Positions 53,076 to 62,580 of a stretch of 64,000 nucleotides of DNA are shown piece by piece (position 1 is the first letter of the stretch; every line of letters begins with the position of its first letter). Below the pieces are notes generated by a model that worked only from the letters and a program-made list of their open reading frames with translations, searched no databases and had not been told where the DNA came from. The position numbers were made by a program, and so were the translations under genes. This stretch comes from Flagellimonas sp. HMM57 (GTDB lineage: Bacteria > Bacteroidota > Bacteroidia > Flavobacteriales > Flavobacteriaceae): the NCBI RefSeq assembly GCF_021390175.1, contig NZ_CP090004.1:3463001-3527000 (forward strand), read 5' to 3'.

Positions 53076-53609
53076 ATGGCTTCAATTTTGGCATTCGCAG
53101 GTAGTAATTCTTCAACTTCCATCAATCATAAATTAGTAAAATACACTGCCTCTTTGATTGAAACGCATAAAATCCAGCTTTATGATATGACCAGATATCC
53201 ATTTCCAATGTATAGCGAGGATGATGAGCGGCAGAAGGGTTTTTCGAACTCATTGGTAGAGTTAAAGAACGATATACAACGTGCTGATGCGCTCTTGATT
53301 TCGGTCAACGAACATAATGGAAATCCGTCCGCATACTTTAAAAACTTGTTAGATTGGTTGTCTAGGCTAGAACGTAAATTTCTGCAGGGTAAGACTATTT
53401 TTTTAATGTCTACTTCGGGTGGCAAAATTGGTGGTGCCAATTCGCTGGAAGTCGTTAAAAAGATGTTGCCCAGATTTGGTGCTGAAATCGTTTCTACATT
53501 CTCTCTTCCTTCCTTTAAAGAAAACTTTGCAGCAGATGGGATAGTAGATGATACGCTGCGTACCGAACATCAACAGGCACTGGACGCCTTTCTTCAGAAC
53601 TTAAATTAA
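53076..53609 (+). CDS. NADPH-dependent FMN reductase family protein
   Basis: 177 aa flavodoxin-like fold. FMN-phosphate loop AFAGSNSSTSINHKL at the N-terminus, LISVNEHNGNPSAYFKNLLDW (the conserved P-E-Y/N-G motif), and FLMSTSGGKIGG. Cytoplasmic oxidoreductase using NAD(P)H and FMN. Ends 7 bases before pabB, so the two are likely co-transcribed. Confidence 0.9.
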   Translation: MASILAFAGSNSSTSINHKLVKYTASLIETHKIQLYDMTRYPFPMYSEDDERQKGFSNSLVELKNDIQRADALLISVNEHNGNPSAYFKNLLDWLSRLERKFLQGKTIFLMSTSGGKIGGANSLEVVKKMLPRFGAEIVSTFSLPSFKENFAADGIVDDTLRTEHQQALDAFLQNLN

Positions 53610-53616
53610 AAACCCA

Positions 53617-54909
53617 TTGCGCAGGCAACGTTCCTTCACAATTTCTTCGCCGTTAAAAACTAAGGAAGCCTTGTTGGAATGGTCAACAAACTATACCGAT
53701 GTATTGTGGTTGGATAGCAATGGACACAAAGATAGCTACGGCTCATTTGATTCAATTTTGGCAGTTTCCAAAACGTCAGATCAAGTGATAAGAACAGTCG
53801 ATGAGGCACGTAAACACATTGGTGAAACCAAAGATTGGTTTTTTGGCTTCTTATCCTACGATTTAAAAAATGACATAGAAAACTTGTCATCAAATAATTT
53901 TGATGGCTTGGACTTTCCTGAGATCCACTTCTTTCAACCATCAAAAATTATACAGGTCAAAGATGGGGAAATCATTTTTTCATATCTAGAGGCCTGTGCG
54001 GAAGAAATTGAAGAAGATTGCGTCAAAATAAAAACAATAGCGGACATTGGAAGGTCGAAAATTGAGCTGAATCAATCCGTACATATTAAAATGCGTATTC
54101 ATAAAGATGCGTATTTTGATAAATTGAACAGATTATTGGGACATATTCACCGTGGGGACATCTACGAGGCCAATTTCTGTCAGGAATTCTATTCCGAAAA
54201 TACTGGGATCGACCCGTTGGGGACTTACAGAAAACTCAATGCTATTTCGAAGCCTCCTTTTGCAGCTTTTTTAAGGTACGATGACAAATACCTATTGTGT
54301 GCATCACCCGAGCGCTATTTAAAAAAAACAAACCAAACGGTCATTTCCCAACCTATAAAAGGAACAGCTCCAAGAGGAAAAAACCAGACAGAAGATGAAC
54401 TGTTCAAAAATCAACTTGAGCACGATGAAAAAGAGCGTGCAGAGAATATTATGATTACCGATCTGGTTCGGAACGATCTATCCAAAAGTGCGTTAAAAGG
54501 TAGTGTAGAAGTGAAGGAGCTTTGTAAGGTGTATGCATTTGAACAAGTCCATCAGATGATTTCGACCGTTATTTCAAAAGTTCCAAAAGACAAAAAACCT
54601 TTCGAGCTCATTCAGGAGACTTTTCCTATGGGAAGTATGACCGGCGCACCTAAAGTTTCTGCTATGAAAATCATTGAGGCATTGGAAGAAACCAAGCGGG
54701 GGCTTTACAGTGGAGCGGTAGGCTATTTTGACCCAAATGGAAATTTTGATTTTAATGTAGTTATCCGGAGCATTCTTTATAACGAAAAAGCAAAATATGT
54801 TTCCTTTTCCGTAGGAAGCGCCATCACGGCCAAATCAAACCCTGAAAAAGAATATCAAGAATGTTTGCTCAAGGCAAAAGCCATGCGGAGCGTATTAGAG
54901 GGGAGTTGA
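53617..54909 (+). CDS. pabB: Aminodeoxychorismate synthase component I
   Basis: 430 aa. The chorismate-binding domain fills residues 160-425: HIHRGDIYEANFCQEF, PIKGTAPRG (Lys248, the PabB lysine; TrpE has Ala here), ITDLVRNDLSK, FPMGSMTGAPKVSAM, GAVGYFDPNG. Converts chorismate to aminodeoxychorismate for folate with PabA (not here). There is no ATG; TTG at 53617 is the most sensible start, 7 bases after the previous stop. Confidence 0.93.
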   Translation: MRRQRSFTISSPLKTKEALLEWSTNYTDVLWLDSNGHKDSYGSFDSILAVSKTSDQVIRTVDEARKHIGETKDWFFGFLSYDLKNDIENLSSNNFDGLDFPEIHFFQPSKIIQVKDGEIIFSYLEACAEEIEEDCVKIKTIADIGRSKIELNQSVHIKMRIHKDAYFDKLNRLLGHIHRGDIYEANFCQEFYSENTGIDPLGTYRKLNAISKPPFAAFLRYDDKYLLCASPERYLKKTNQTVISQPIKGTAPRGKNQTEDELFKNQLEHDEKERAENIMITDLVRNDLSKSALKGSVEVKELCKVYAFEQVHQMISTVISKVPKDKKPFELIQETFPMGSMTGAPKVSAMKIIEALEETKRGLYSGAVGYFDPNGNFDFNVVIRSILYNEKAKYVSFSVGSAITAKSNPEKEYQECLLKAKAMRSVLEGS

Positions 54910-54973
54910 GATTGTATGATTTTGGAAATTGTTAAAATTACGTGCTCATGTTCATGTTTTGAGATTTTTTAAT

Positions 54974-55092
54974 TGTCTGATGTCTGATGTCTGATGTCTG
55001 ATGTCAGAGGTATGAGGTGCGAAGTCAAATACAAGAACTTAGAGCTTAGAACTTGAAACCCCAAAACCCTGAAACTTTCACCCAAAACCTTT
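54974..55092. repeat. Heptad-periodic intergenic tract, 17 units
   Basis: Four perfect TGTCTGA units (54974-55001), then TGTCAGA, GGTATGA, GGTGCGA, AGTCAAA, TACAAGA, ACTTAGA, GCTTAGA, ACTTGAA, ACCCCAA, AACCCTG, AAACTTT, CACCCAA and AACCTTT, all exactly in phase for 119 bases. Neighbouring units resemble each other more than distant ones, so the motif drifts along the tract. Fills most of the pabB-tilS gap. Confidence 0.7.
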
Positions 55093-55135
55093 TACCAATC
55101 CATATAAATTCATGGTTTAGTGGTAATTTTGTACA

Positions 55136-56443
55136 ATGCTGAAGCAGTTCACCGAACACATCAATACCAATTTTTCCTTTTTAAGGGAGAAACGTCTGTT
55201 GTTGGCCTGTAGCGGTGGGATTGATAGTGTTGTATTGGCACATTTGACGGTCGGCTATGGTTTAAAAGTTACGCTGGCCCATTGTAATTTTAATCTTAGG
55301 GGAAAAGAGAGTGACGGCGATGAGGCCTTTGTACGAAATCTTTCAAACCAACTTAAAATCCCTTTTTTGGTAAATTCCTTTGATACAGAACAATATGTGA
55401 AAGAATATAAAGTTTCGGTTCAAATGGCAGCTAGAGAGTTGCGCTATAAATGGTTTGACGAAATTTTGGGGACAGAAAGGTTTGATTATGTCCTAACAGC
55501 GCACCATGCCGATGATAATTTGGAAACCTTCATTATAAACCTTTCGCGGGGTACGGGAATCGATGGCCTTCTAGGCATTCCCGCCCAAAATGGAAGTGTG
55601 GTGAGACCGTTGTTGCATTTCTCCAGAAATGATATTTTAAATTATGCCAAAAAAGAAAATATCAAATGGAGAGAGGATAGTAGCAATGCGGAAAATAGGT
55701 ATCTGCGAAATAAAATCAGATTGGAGGTCGTGCCAAAATTGAAAGAGCTCCATCCAACATTTTTAGAGAATTTTCGAAAAACACAAAACCATCTTTCCCA
55801 AACCGATGCATTACTGAAAAATCATATTGGAGAGATTAAAAATGAATTGTTCCATAAAACCGGTGACCATTACAAGATCAATATAAATGAGTTACTGAAA
55901 TTGCAACCTATTGATGCCTATCTGTATCAGCTTTTGCATGAATTTGGATTTACCGAATGGGATAATGTAAAGACATTGCTCACTGGAAATAGCGGAAAAG
56001 AAGTCAGGTCAAAAACCCATAAATTGCTCAAGGACAGAACGCATTTGATATTAAGGGAACGGGAAGATCAAAAAAATGAAGTTTTTGACATTTCTGAAAA
56101 TGCTACCAGTATCGATTTTCCTGTCCAATTAAAGTTTGAAGAGGTAAACGCCATGATAGGTGCATCTAGAAATGTGGTTTTTCTGGATAAGGAAAAGTTA
56201 AACTATCCGTTATTGTTAAGGAATTGGGAAAAAGGCGACTATTTTTATCCATTTGGAATGAAAGGGAAGAAAAAAATTTCCAAGTTCTTCAAGGATGAAA
56301 AAGTGGACATGTATTCCAAATCAAAACAATGGTTATTGTGTTCGGGCGATGCAATCATTTGGGTCCTTGGAAAACGAATGGACGAACGTTTTAAAGTAGA
56401 TGCGTCAACCAACAGTATTTTAAAAATTACACTGCTAACATGA
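55136..56443 (+). CDS. tilS: tRNA(Ile)-lysidine synthase
   Basis: 435 aa. PP-loop ATPase motif SGGIDS (26-31), LTAHHADDNLETFIINLSRG, then the TilS substrate-binding and C-terminal domains (LRNWEKGDYFYPFGMKGKKK, KISKFFKDEK). Attaches lysine to C34 of tRNA-Ile so that it reads AUA; essential. Its TGA overlaps the ATG of the dsbD-like gene (ATGA). Confidence 0.95.
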   Translation: MLKQFTEHINTNFSFLREKRLLLACSGGIDSVVLAHLTVGYGLKVTLAHCNFNLRGKESDGDEAFVRNLSNQLKIPFLVNSFDTEQYVKEYKVSVQMAARELRYKWFDEILGTERFDYVLTAHHADDNLETFIINLSRGTGIDGLLGIPAQNGSVVRPLLHFSRNDILNYAKKENIKWREDSSNAENRYLRNKIRLEVVPKLKELHPTFLENFRKTQNHLSQTDALLKNHIGEIKNELFHKTGDHYKININELLKLQPIDAYLYQLLHEFGFTEWDNVKTLLTGNSGKEVRSKTHKLLKDRTHLILREREDQKNEVFDISENATSIDFPVQLKFEEVNAMIGASRNVVFLDKEKLNYPLLLRNWEKGDYFYPFGMKGKKKISKFFKDEKVDMYSKSKQWLLCSGDAIIWVLGKRMDERFKVDASTNSILKITLLT

Positions 56444-58422
56444 AGTATTTAGTATCATTTTTGTTTTTTTTCATTTTCACAATATCCATGACCCCTCAGT
56501 CAGGGAGTGATCCGGCTGTTTGGTCGCATGAGGTCAAAAAAATATCCGATACGGAATACGAGTTATTGTTTAAGGGTAAAATATTGGAAGGTTGGCATGT
56601 GTATTCCCAATATACCGCTGAAGGAGGTTCCCTACCGAGCGAATTCACTTTTGAAGGAGCCGGGAAGGATTACGAACTGATTGGAAAAACTACAGAGAGC
56701 GAGACGATAACCGAGTATAGCGATGTCTTTGAAGTGGACGAGACTTTTTTTAAAAAAAATGCTGTCTTTACGCAGCGCATAAAATTATTGAAGCCCGATT
56801 TGAACCAGATTTCGGTCAACCTGTTTTATCAAATATGTAAAGAGGTCTGTATTCCAAAAGATGAGTTGTTCCAAATCTCGTTGGATGGTACTGCTTTTCA
56901 AACTTCAAAACAGGAATTGGATGAGCGTAGTGCAGCGTTGGGGTCTTCCTTAAAGCTTGATTTAAAGAATAAGAATTTATTGGATAAGGATGGTCTGGAA
57001 ACCATTAGAGGTAAATCAAACATGATATGGATGGTTTTTGGTCTAGGCTTTTTAGGGGGACTTATCGCATTGTTGACTCCTTGTGTTTTTCCAATGATCC
57101 CTCTAACTGTTTCCTTTTTTACAAAACGCACGAAACAAAAATCAAAAGGAATTGCCGATGCCCTATTGTACGGTTTCTTTATTGTACTCATCTATTTTTT
57201 GCTCAGCCTGCCGTTTCACCTATTCGATTCGGTCGATTCACAAATCTTGAATACCATAGCGACCAATATTTGGCTCAACGTACTCTTCTTTGCCATTTTT
57301 GTCTTTTTTGCCTTTTCGTTCTTTGGATATTATGAGCTGACCTTACCAAGCTCATGGGCCAATAAAATGGATGCAGCATCGTCCAAAGTAGGAGGAGGGA
57401 TGGGCATATTTTTTATGGCGTTGACATTGGCCATTGTTTCTTTTTCGTGCACCGGACCTATTCTTGGCGGACTCTTGGGAAGCACCACATTGGCCGAAGG
57501 TAGCGTGGCCACAAATCTTTCTGCAGGTATGGTAGGTTTTGGTCTTGCATTGGCATTGCCGTTTGCGCTTTTTGCACTTTTTCCTGCGTGGTTGAATTCT
57601 TTGCCAAAATCAGGTGGATGGATGACAACGGTAAAAGTGGTCTTGGGCTTTTTGGAACTTGCCTTGGCCTTTAAATTTCTTTCAAATGCAGATTTGGTCG
57701 GAAATTGGGGGATTTTTAAAAGGGAGATTTTCTTGGGAATTTGGATAGTGTTGTTCGTTTTGATGACACTTTACCTCTTTGGAGTGTTCAGGTTTCCACA
57801 CGATGGACCAAAACAAGGGCTCTCTTCAACAAGAAAGTTTGTGGGATTTTTGAGTCTTGCCTTTTCGGTATATCTCATATTGGGGGTATTAAATATGGCA
57901 AATTTAAAATTGCTAAGTGGTTTTCCGCCACCAGATTTCTATAGTATAAAAGAGACCGAAAGCGACTGTCCCTTGGGACTGGATTGCTATAAAGATTTTG
58001 AAGAGGGTTTGGCATATGCCCAAAAAGTGAACAAACCTATACTTTTGGATTTTACAGGTTGGGCCTGCGTAAACTGCAGAAAAATGGAAGAAAATGTTTG
58101 GAGCGATTCCAGCATCTATCCAATACTTAAGGAGGAGTATGTTTTGATTTCTTTATATGTTGATGATAGGAAAGAGCTTCCGGACGATGAAAAATTTGAT
58201 TTTGAGTATGATTCAGGAAGAATAAAGGAAATTGAAACCATCGGACAAAAATGGGGAACTTTTCAAACCATAAACTTTAATGCTGCCTCCCAACCATATT
58301 ATGTATTGCTCTCTCCCAATCTTGAAATTCTAAATGACGCGGTACAATACGTTGATACCGAAGAATATGAAAGGTGGCTTAAATCTGGTCTTGAAAAATA
58401 TCAGTTCTCTATGAATAGATAA
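56440..58422 (+). CDS. dsbD: DsbD-family thiol:disulfide interchange protein
   Basis: 660 aa. Signal peptide, an N-terminal periplasmic domain with the Cys pair CKEVC, eight membrane segments (about 185-490) with LIALLTPCVFPMIPLTV and FSCTGPILGGLLG holding the membrane cysteines, and a C-terminal thioredoxin domain with CVNC (Cys543, Cys546). It carries electrons from cytoplasmic thioredoxin to periplasmic reductases; the WCPNC lipoprotein at 11774 could be a client. Confidence 0.93.
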   Translation: MKYLVSFLFFFIFTISMTPQSGSDPAVWSHEVKKISDTEYELLFKGKILEGWHVYSQYTAEGGSLPSEFTFEGAGKDYELIGKTTESETITEYSDVFEVDETFFKKNAVFTQRIKLLKPDLNQISVNLFYQICKEVCIPKDELFQISLDGTAFQTSKQELDERSAALGSSLKLDLKNKNLLDKDGLETIRGKSNMIWMVFGLGFLGGLIALLTPCVFPMIPLTVSFFTKRTKQKSKGIADALLYGFFIVLIYFLLSLPFHLFDSVDSQILNTIATNIWLNVLFFAIFVFFAFSFFGYYELTLPSSWANKMDAASSKVGGGMGIFFMALTLAIVSFSCTGPILGGLLGSTTLAEGSVATNLSAGMVGFGLALALPFALFALFPAWLNSLPKSGGWMTTVKVVLGFLELALAFKFLSNADLVGNWGIFKREIFLGIWIVLFVLMTLYLFGVFRFPHDGPKQGLSSTRKFVGFLSLAFSVYLILGVLNMANLKLLSGFPPPDFYSIKETESDCPLGLDCYKDFEEGLAYAQKVNKPILLDFTGWACVNCRKMEENVWSDSSIYPILKEEYVLISLYVDDRKELPDDEKFDFEYDSGRIKEIETIGQKWGTFQTINFNAASQPYYVLLSPNLEILNDAVQYVDTEEYERWLKSGLEKYQFSMNR

Positions 58423-58502
58423 GTTGTATTTTCCTGTACTTTTAGTACAATTTTCTAAAATAGCTTACCTTAGATTCACTAAAAAATCAATCAAATTTTC
58501 AA

Positions 58503-60899
58503 GTGAAGAGACTAAAGAAAGTGCTGCTTATCATTGCCAGTATCCTATTAATTCTGGTTATAGGTGTTTTTGTTTTTATAAATACCCTAAAGCCAGATTA
58601 TGACGGAGAAAAAAAACTATCCAACCTTACTGGCGATGTAAATGTTTATTTTGATACGTATGGAATTCCACATATTTATGCAGACAAGCAAGAAGATGCC
58701 TTTCGTGCCTTAGGATATGTGCATGCCCAGGACCGGCTTTGGCAGATGGAATTGTTGAGACGGGTTGCCAAAGGAAAACTCTCAGAGGTTTTTGGCAAAG
58801 ATTTGTTGGAGACCGATAAATTTTTTCTTTCTCTAGGGATTGATGACCATACCAAGCGTACAGTTTCTCAACTTGATATGCAAAGTGAAATGGTTGTGCT
58901 CTCCAAAGCATATCTGGACGGAATAAATGAATTTATAGAAAAGGGACCGACCCCAGTAGAGTTTTATTTAACGGGATTGGATAAAGAACCTTTTGTACTT
59001 GAGGATATTTATGATGCGGTCGGTTACATGGCTTTTAGCTTTGCCATGGCACATAAAACCGACCCGCTATTGACCAATATCAAAAACCAACTTGGTGAAT
59101 CGTACTTGAAGGATTTAGCGATTACGTCCGATACCTCTACCGTTTGGATAAAAAACTATAGCAATACAATTTCAGACTCACTGGAAACCAATATTGCGAT
59201 GAGGGTGGACGATATCATGAAAAAATTGCCCATCCCTCAATTTGAGGGAAGCAATAGCTGGGTCTTGGCACCCGAAAAGACAAAATCGGGGAAGGTTATT
59301 TTTGCCAACGACCCACATATTGGTTTTGCACAACCTTCCGTTTGGTACGAAGCACATGTTAGCACACCCGATTACGAGAAATATGGGTATCATATTGCAG
59401 GTGTACCCTTTCCACTGTTGGGGCATGATAGAAATCTTGCCTATGGGCTTACCATGTTTCAGAACGATGACCTGAATTTTTACTATGAGCAAACAAACCC
59501 TTCTGACAGCGCAAAGTACAGGACAGAACTCGGTTGGAAAGACTATGAATATGTTACGAAGGAAATCAAGGTTAAAGATGCCAAATCCATATCCTTCACC
59601 TATAAGAAAACAAGGCATGGCCCTATTATGAACGGTATTGCCAAACAGATATCCGAGGAAAAGCCTATTGCAATGTCCTGGGTGTATACCAAAGAGAAAA
59701 ACGAGGTAATGAATGCACTTTATGGTATGACCCATGCAAAAGATATTGATGGATTTAAAGCTGCACTTCCAAAAATTCATGCTCCCGGGCTTAATGTCAT
59801 GTATGGGGACGCCAAAGGTAATGTGGCTTGGTGGGCTTCGGCAAAATTGTATACCATGCCCGATAGCATTTCCACGAAGTTTGTGTTGGACGGTGCATCA
59901 GGAAAACAAGAATCCCTTGGCTATTTAGATTTTTCAAAGAACCCAAGTGCCATAAACCCACCTTGGAACTACGTATATTCCGCAAACAATCAACCGGATT
60001 CTATTGCTGGAATGCTATATCCCGGATACTATTTGCCAGAAAACAGGGCCAAAAGAATTGTGGAGCTCCTAGATGGGAAAAATGATTGGGACAAAGAATC
60101 AGCTTCCAAAATGATTTTGGATGTGACGTCCACCGTAAACCCACGACTGGTCACAGAATTGATAAAATTAGTAGATGTTACAATCTTGACCGATGAACAA
60201 TTGGTACAGATAGATGCGTTAAAAAATTGGAATGGTGAATACACGCTGGAAGATACCAATGCTTTGTTGTACCATCGTTGTGTTTATTATGTCTTAAAAA
60301 ATACCATGGAAGATGAATTGGGCCCCGAGCTTTTTGAGCAGTTTTTAGCTACCCATTTGATGAAACGCCAGATTGCATGGGGTACAAAAATGAGTATAGG
60401 TGCATGGTGGGATAATGTAAATACTAAAGATAAAGTAGAGACGCGAGATGATATCGTATTAAAATCTTTCGCTGACGCTTGGGAATCAATACTAAAGGAT
60501 TTCGGTCCTGACACCAATCAGTGGACTTGGGACAAAGTACATACACTGGAGCATGGACATCCCATTGGCCAAGTAGAGTCATTACGAAGTTTTTTCAATG
60601 TAGGTCCTTTTCCAGTACATGGGAGTCGAGAGGTCATCAACAATATGGCATTCCCATATGATAGTACGGGGTATTACAAGGTTAATTCAGGACCATCGAC
60701 AAGGCGTATTATCGATTTTTCGGATGTAGAGAACAGCATCAGCATATTGCCGACTGGTCAATCTGGAAATCCTTTTAGTAAGCACTATAAAGATCAAGCG
60801 GAACTCTATATAAAAGGTAAATTCCGTAAGATGATGATGAACAAGGAAGAGATTCAAAATACAGCTGAATCAAAACTTATATTTAAACCGAAAAAGTGA
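58503..60899 (+). CDS. Penicillin acylase (Ntn-hydrolase) family protein
   Basis: 798 aa from GTG 58503. N-terminal membrane anchor (VLLIIASILLILVIGVFVFI). The alpha chain holds GYVHAQDRLWQMELLRRVAKG; autocleavage before Ser250 in FEGSNSWVLAP would create the nucleophile of the beta chain, followed by FANDPHIGFAQPSVWYE. The family hydrolyses amide bonds of penicillins or acyl-homoserine lactones; natural substrate unknown. Ends 140 bases before yifB. Confidence 0.92.
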   Translation: MKRLKKVLLIIASILLILVIGVFVFINTLKPDYDGEKKLSNLTGDVNVYFDTYGIPHIYADKQEDAFRALGYVHAQDRLWQMELLRRVAKGKLSEVFGKDLLETDKFFLSLGIDDHTKRTVSQLDMQSEMVVLSKAYLDGINEFIEKGPTPVEFYLTGLDKEPFVLEDIYDAVGYMAFSFAMAHKTDPLLTNIKNQLGESYLKDLAITSDTSTVWIKNYSNTISDSLETNIAMRVDDIMKKLPIPQFEGSNSWVLAPEKTKSGKVIFANDPHIGFAQPSVWYEAHVSTPDYEKYGYHIAGVPFPLLGHDRNLAYGLTMFQNDDLNFYYEQTNPSDSAKYRTELGWKDYEYVTKEIKVKDAKSISFTYKKTRHGPIMNGIAKQISEEKPIAMSWVYTKEKNEVMNALYGMTHAKDIDGFKAALPKIHAPGLNVMYGDAKGNVAWWASAKLYTMPDSISTKFVLDGASGKQESLGYLDFSKNPSAINPPWNYVYSANNQPDSIAGMLYPGYYLPENRAKRIVELLDGKNDWDKESASKMILDVTSTVNPRLVTELIKLVDVTILTDEQLVQIDALKNWNGEYTLEDTNALLYHRCVYYVLKNTMEDELGPELFEQFLATHLMKRQIAWGTKMSIGAWWDNVNTKDKVETRDDIVLKSFADAWESILKDFGPDTNQWTWDKVHTLEHGHPIGQVESLRSFFNVGPFPVHGSREVINNMAFPYDSTGYYKVNSGPSTRRIIDFSDVENSISILPTGQSGNPFSKHYKDQAELYIKGKFRKMMMNKEEIQNTAESKLIFKPKK

Positions 60900-60907
60900 T
60901 TTTTTAT

Positions 60908-60924
60908 GCTGAACGCTGAACGCT
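60908..60924. repeat. Short heptad tract (GCTGAAC x2 + GCT)
   Basis: Two perfect GCTGAAC units and the start of a third directly after the acylase stop. Same 7-base period as the other tracts in the window. Confidence 0.45.
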
Positions 60925-60930
60925 AGCCGT

Positions 60931-60961
60931 TTGGTTTGTTTATGGTAATACTATATTTTTG
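60931..60961 (+). promoter_or_regulatory. yifB promoter (TTG-N20-TATTTTTG)
   Basis: TTG at 60931-60933, 20-base spacer, TATTTTTG at 60954-60961; the ATG is 78 bases downstream. Confidence 0.65.
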
Positions 60962-61039
60962 GATTACGGTCGACAAAACCGTGTATCACCTTCCATAATC
61001 GTTTTAACCCCAACATTTTGGACTTTAAAAGAATAGCAC

Positions 61040-62575
61040 ATGCTTATAAAAGTATATGGCAGCGCTGTGTTTGGGGTAGAGGCTACGACCATAGTTGTTG
61101 AAGTAAATATTAGTAAGGGAATAGGATATCACCTGGTAGGTCTCCCTGACAATGCCATAAAGGAAAGCAACTACCGTATTGCCGCAGCACTGGAAAACAA
61201 TGGTTATAAAATTCCGGGCAAGAAAATCACCATCAATATGGCACCCGCGGATTTACGAAAAGAAGGTTCCGCCTATGACCTTACCTTGGCTTTGGGCATT
61301 CTGGCGGCCTCCAATCAAATAAAATCGAAAGACATAGACCGATATTTGATTATGGGAGAGCTTTCACTGGATGGTAGCCTACAGCCTATAACAGGAGCCT
61401 TGCCCATTGCTATCAAAGCTCAGGAAGAAGGTTTTAAGGGATTCATTCTCCCGAAGGAAAATGCTAAAGAAGCTGCCATCGTTGGAAATTTGGAAGTCTA
61501 CGGAGTGGAAAACATCAAAGAGGTCATTGCTTATTTTGATGAGGGAAAAGCCTTGGCGCAGACGAAAGTAGATACCCGAAAAGAATTTCAAGAAAGCCTG
61601 AACTTCCCAGAGTTTGACTTTTCCGATGTAAAAGGACAGGAAAGTATAAAACGCTGTATGGAAATTGCGGCTGCTGGTGGTCATAACATCATACTCATAG
61701 GCCCACCCGGAGCAGGAAAGACCATGTTGGCGAAACGTTTACCTTCCATTTTACCGCCCATGACCTTACACGAGGCATTGGAAACCACAAAAATCCATAG
61801 TGTCGTCGGCAAGGTCAAGAATATGGGTTTGATGAGTCAACGTCCATTCAGAAACCCACACCATACCATTAGTAGTGCGGCACTTGTTGGTGGGGGAAGC
61901 TATCCGCAACCTGGTGAAATATCTTTATCGCACAACGGGGTGTTGTTTTTGGACGAACTCCCCGAGTTTGAACGCAGGGTACTCGAAGTTATGCGCCAAC
62001 CCATGGAAGATAGGGAAGTTACTATTGCGAGGGCTAGGTTTACGGTAACGTATCCCAGCAGTTTTATGTTGGTTGCCAGTATGAATCCAAGTCCGGGCGG
62101 CTATTTTAATGACCCCGATGCGCCCGTGACGTCTTCACCACTGGAGATGCAACGGTATTTGGGAAAAATCTCAGGTCCATTGTTGGACAGAATCGACATC
62201 CATATTGAAGTAACCCCAGTGCCTTTTGAAAAACTTTCTGAGGATAGAAAGGCTGAGTCCAGTATGGATATCCGTAAGCGTGTAACGGTTGCGCGTGAAA
62301 TCCAGACCAAACGTTTTAAAACATTAGAACATCTACACTATAATGCCCAAATGAATACGAAACAGATTAGGGAGTTCTGTATTTTGGATGAAGCCTCGAA
62401 GCAATTGTTGAAAAGCGCCATGGAACGTTTGAACCTTTCCGCTAGGGCGTATGACCGAATTTTAAAAGTCGCTAGAACCATAGCTGATTTGGAGGGCTTG
62501 GCTGCTATAGCTGGGAACCATATCTCTGAAGCGATTCAATACCGTAGTTTGGATAGGGAGGGTTGGTTGGGGTAA
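61040..62575 (+). CDS. YifB/ComM-family AAA+ ATPase (Mg-chelatase-like)
   Basis: 511 aa. An N-terminal Lon-protease-like fold (VVEVNISKGIGYHLVGLPDN), a Mg-chelatase AAA+ core with Walker A GPPGAGKTML (221-230) and Walker B VLFLDELPEF, and a C-terminal helical domain (LNLSARAYDRILKVARTIAD). ComM of this family is a hexameric helicase that drives branch migration during natural transformation. Whether this strain is competent cannot be judged. Confidence 0.93.
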   Translation: MLIKVYGSAVFGVEATTIVVEVNISKGIGYHLVGLPDNAIKESNYRIAAALENNGYKIPGKKITINMAPADLRKEGSAYDLTLALGILAASNQIKSKDIDRYLIMGELSLDGSLQPITGALPIAIKAQEEGFKGFILPKENAKEAAIVGNLEVYGVENIKEVIAYFDEGKALAQTKVDTRKEFQESLNFPEFDFSDVKGQESIKRCMEIAAAGGHNIILIGPPGAGKTMLAKRLPSILPPMTLHEALETTKIHSVVGKVKNMGLMSQRPFRNPHHTISSAALVGGGSYPQPGEISLSHNGVLFLDELPEFERRVLEVMRQPMEDREVTIARARFTVTYPSSFMLVASMNPSPGGYFNDPDAPVTSSPLEMQRYLGKISGPLLDRIDIHIEVTPVPFEKLSEDRKAESSMDIRKRVTVAREIQTKRFKTLEHLHYNAQMNTKQIREFCILDEASKQLLKSAMERLNLSARAYDRILKVARTIADLEGLAAIAGNHISEAIQYRSLDREGWLG

Positions 62576-62580
62576 GTACT

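Noticed and set aside
54974..55008. CRISPR array from the TGTCTGA repeats
   Set aside because: Units are 7 bases with no spacers and no cas genes nearby.
59178..59780. 200-codon frame antisense to the penicillin acylase gene
   Set aside because: No recognisable protein features; lies entirely within a well-supported gene.
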